Assembly (NCBI GenBank): GCA_945877045.1
Contig: CAMCQW010000124.1
Coordinates: 1-6,145 of the forward strand
Source of the DNA: Chryseobacterium gleum
Lineage (GTDB): Bacteria; Bacteroidota; Bacteroidia; Flavobacteriales_D; Crocinitomicaceae
Direction: 5' to 3'
Length of the DNA: 6,145 nucleotides
Part shown: in pieces, positions 4,989-6,145 of the stretch
Position numbering within the stretch: position 1 is the first letter of the stretch
Layout: every line of letters starts with the position of its first letter
Program-made: the position numbers and the translations under genes
Notes under the pieces: model-generated
Databases searched by the model: none
What the model saw: only the letters and a program-made list of their open reading frames with translations
What the model was told of the DNA's origin: nothing

Positions 4989-6145
4989 ATGTTTATGAAA
5001 GCTAAAATTACTAGCTGGATCGAAGGACTAAGTCAAAGAAAAGGAAAGAATTTATTCTTGACATTTGCTTTGATCATGTGTTCAGTTTTTTCGGTCATTG
5101 CGCAGCAGTCCGTTACTGGTACTGTCACTTCAAAGGAAGGGCCTATCGCAGGTGCCTCTGTTACTGTAAAAGGAACAAATAGAGGAACCTCTGCTGATTC
5201 AAAAGGACAATTCACTCTTTCAAATGTTTCTTCAAACAGTGTTTTGGTGATTTCTTCTGTCGGTTTTACAAGTAAGGAGGTTTCCATAGGGAGCCAATCG
5301 TCACTAACAATCACATTGGAAATCGATTCTCAATCGTTAAACGAAGTGGTAGTAATCGGTTACGGTTCTCAAAGAAAGAAAGATTTAACAGGTTCTGTGG
5401 TTTCGATCTCCTCTGTTGATTTTCAAAAGGGTAATATCGTAACGCCAGATCAGTTGGTTGCTGGAAAAGTGGCAGGTGTTCAAATTACTTCTAATGGGGG
5501 TGCTCCTGGCGCGGGATCAACAATCCGTATCCGTGGTGGTTCGTCATTAAATGCGAACAATGATCCATTGATCGTAATTGACGGTGTGCCATTAGATAAT
5601 AATGGCATTTCTGGTGCTGCTAACGCATTATCTTTTATAAACCCAAATGATATTGAATCGTTTAATGTGTTGAAAGATGCATCTGCCACGGCCATTTATG
5701 GTTCAAGGGCTTCTAATGGTGTTATTTTGATAACGACAAAGAAGGGTAAGAAAGGTGATGACATCAAAGTTTCAGTTAGCTCGGTGGCTTCTTCAGCTCA
5801 AGCTCGTGCTTATGTAGATGTTTTATCTGCTGCTGATTTTACATCAGTGATCAATTCAAAAGGTACTGCTGCTCAGAAGGCTTTGTTAGGTAAATCTTCT
5901 ACAGATTGGCAAAAAGAAATATATCGCGATGCCATATCGATCGATAATAACGTGAGCATTACAGGATCCTTTAAAAATACACCTGTTCGTGCTTCTGTAG
6001 GTTATTTAAATCAAAATGGTATTTTGAAAACGTCTAATATGGATCGTATTTCAACTTCAATTGGTGTTAGCCCTAGCTTTTTAAATAACTCCTTAAAGGT
6101 GGATTTAAATTTAAAGTCTTCCGTGATCAATAATAATTTTGCTAA
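4989..6145 (+). CDS. susC: SusC/RagA-family TonB-dependent outer-membrane transporter (3' end beyond window)
   Basis: The first 385 residues of a SusC-type porin (usually about 1000 residues) are visible, open to the window edge. SusC proteins form the beta-barrel of a SusC-SusD pump that imports glycan oligosaccharides across the outer membrane using TonB energy. The order is a signal peptide ending near A38 (VIA before QQ), a carboxypeptidase-like regulatory beta-sandwich (about 41-112), a TonB box LNEVVVIGYG (117-126) and a plug domain (about 128-252). SusC hallmarks are IRIRGGSSLNANNDPLIVIDG (split across 179-199) and DIESFNVLKDASATAIYGSR (221-240), the latter followed by ASNGVILITTKKG. 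The barrel begins after about residue 255. ATG at 4995 is an equally possible start, two codons in. The gene is divergent from the receptor-regulator, and a SusD gene is expected just downstream. The gene symbol is by family only; the substrate (galactan or alpha-glucan) is inferred from neighbours. Confidence 0.93.
   Translation, partial: MFMKAKITSWIEGLSQRKGKNLFLTFALIMCSVFSVIAQQSVTGTVTSKEGPIAGASVTVKGTNRGTSADSKGQFTLSNVSSNSVLVISSVGFTSKEVSIGSQSSLTITLEIDSQSLNEVVVIGYGSQRKKDLTGSVVSISSVDFQKGNIVTPDQLVAGKVAGVQITSNGGAPGAGSTIRIRGGSSLNANNDPLIVIDGVPLDNNGISGAANALSFINPNDIESFNVLKDASATAIYGSRASNGVILITTKKGKKGDDIKVSVSSVASSAQARAYVDVLSAADFTSVINSKGTAAQKALLGKSSTDWQKEIYRDAISIDNNVSITGSFKNTPVRASVGYLNQNGILKTSNMDRISTSIGVSPSFLNNSLKVDLNLKSSVINNNFA

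Noticed and set aside
5033..5314. Minus-strand ORF of 93 codons
   Set aside because: It is antisense to the SusC signal peptide and N-terminal domain, where the plus strand reads a textbook SusC sequence.
5480..5695. Minus-strand ORF of 71 codons
   Set aside because: It is antisense to the SusC plug domain with its hallmark motifs, and has no family resemblance.
1..6145. CRISPR array, tRNA, rRNA, insertion sequence or riboswitch
   Set aside because: No regularly spaced long repeats, transposase-like reading frame, tRNA-like cloverleaf or conserved RNA motif was seen. Nearly all of the window is accounted for by five protein genes and one short control region.

Overview
The window reads as Bacteroidota (Bacteroidetes) DNA. 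It is AT-rich and lacks clear Shine-Dalgarno sequences. It carries a SusC-type TonB-dependent transporter and a promoter element matching the Bacteroidota -7 consensus TAnnTTTG. A freshwater or soil Cytophagales-like or Sphingobacteriales-like source is a guess from general flavour only.

Left part, plus strand (42-1794): a Fe(II)/2-oxoglutarate dioxygenase of the TauD/TfdA superfamily is followed by an aldo/keto reductase. The reductase most plausibly starts at a TTG inside the end of the dioxygenase gene, a 14-base overlap, so the two look translationally coupled. They may act on the same small metabolite, which cannot be named from the sequence.

Middle part, minus strand (1791-4762): a lipoprotein GH53 endo-beta-1,4-galactanase lies 11 bases downstream of a large membrane protein. 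That protein has a signal peptide, two tandem starch/glycogen-binding-like (CBM20/CBM48-type) domains, seven transmembrane helices and a C-terminal AraC-type DNA-binding domain. This looks like a one-protein glycan receptor and transcription factor and is the most unusual item here. The GH53 and aldo/keto reductase genes converge, and their stop codons share the palindrome TTAA, leaving no room for a terminator.

Right part: a 226-base divergent intergenic region separates the regulator from a SusC-like porin gene that runs off the window at 6145. This region holds a 15-base imperfect inverted repeat, with one copy facing each gene at nearly the same distance from its start codon. It also has a consensus -7 element before susC with no recognisable -33 box. 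Together these suggest operators for the receptor-regulator.

Working model (inference): this is the edge of a polysaccharide utilization locus, probably for beta-1,4-galactan (pectic galactan or arabinogalactan I). GH53 would cut the chain at the cell surface or in the periplasm, and SusC (with a SusD expected just beyond the window) would import oligosaccharides. The CBM-7TM-AraC protein would sense them in the periplasm and switch on both divergent transcripts. The dioxygenase/reductase pair is probably a separate unit.
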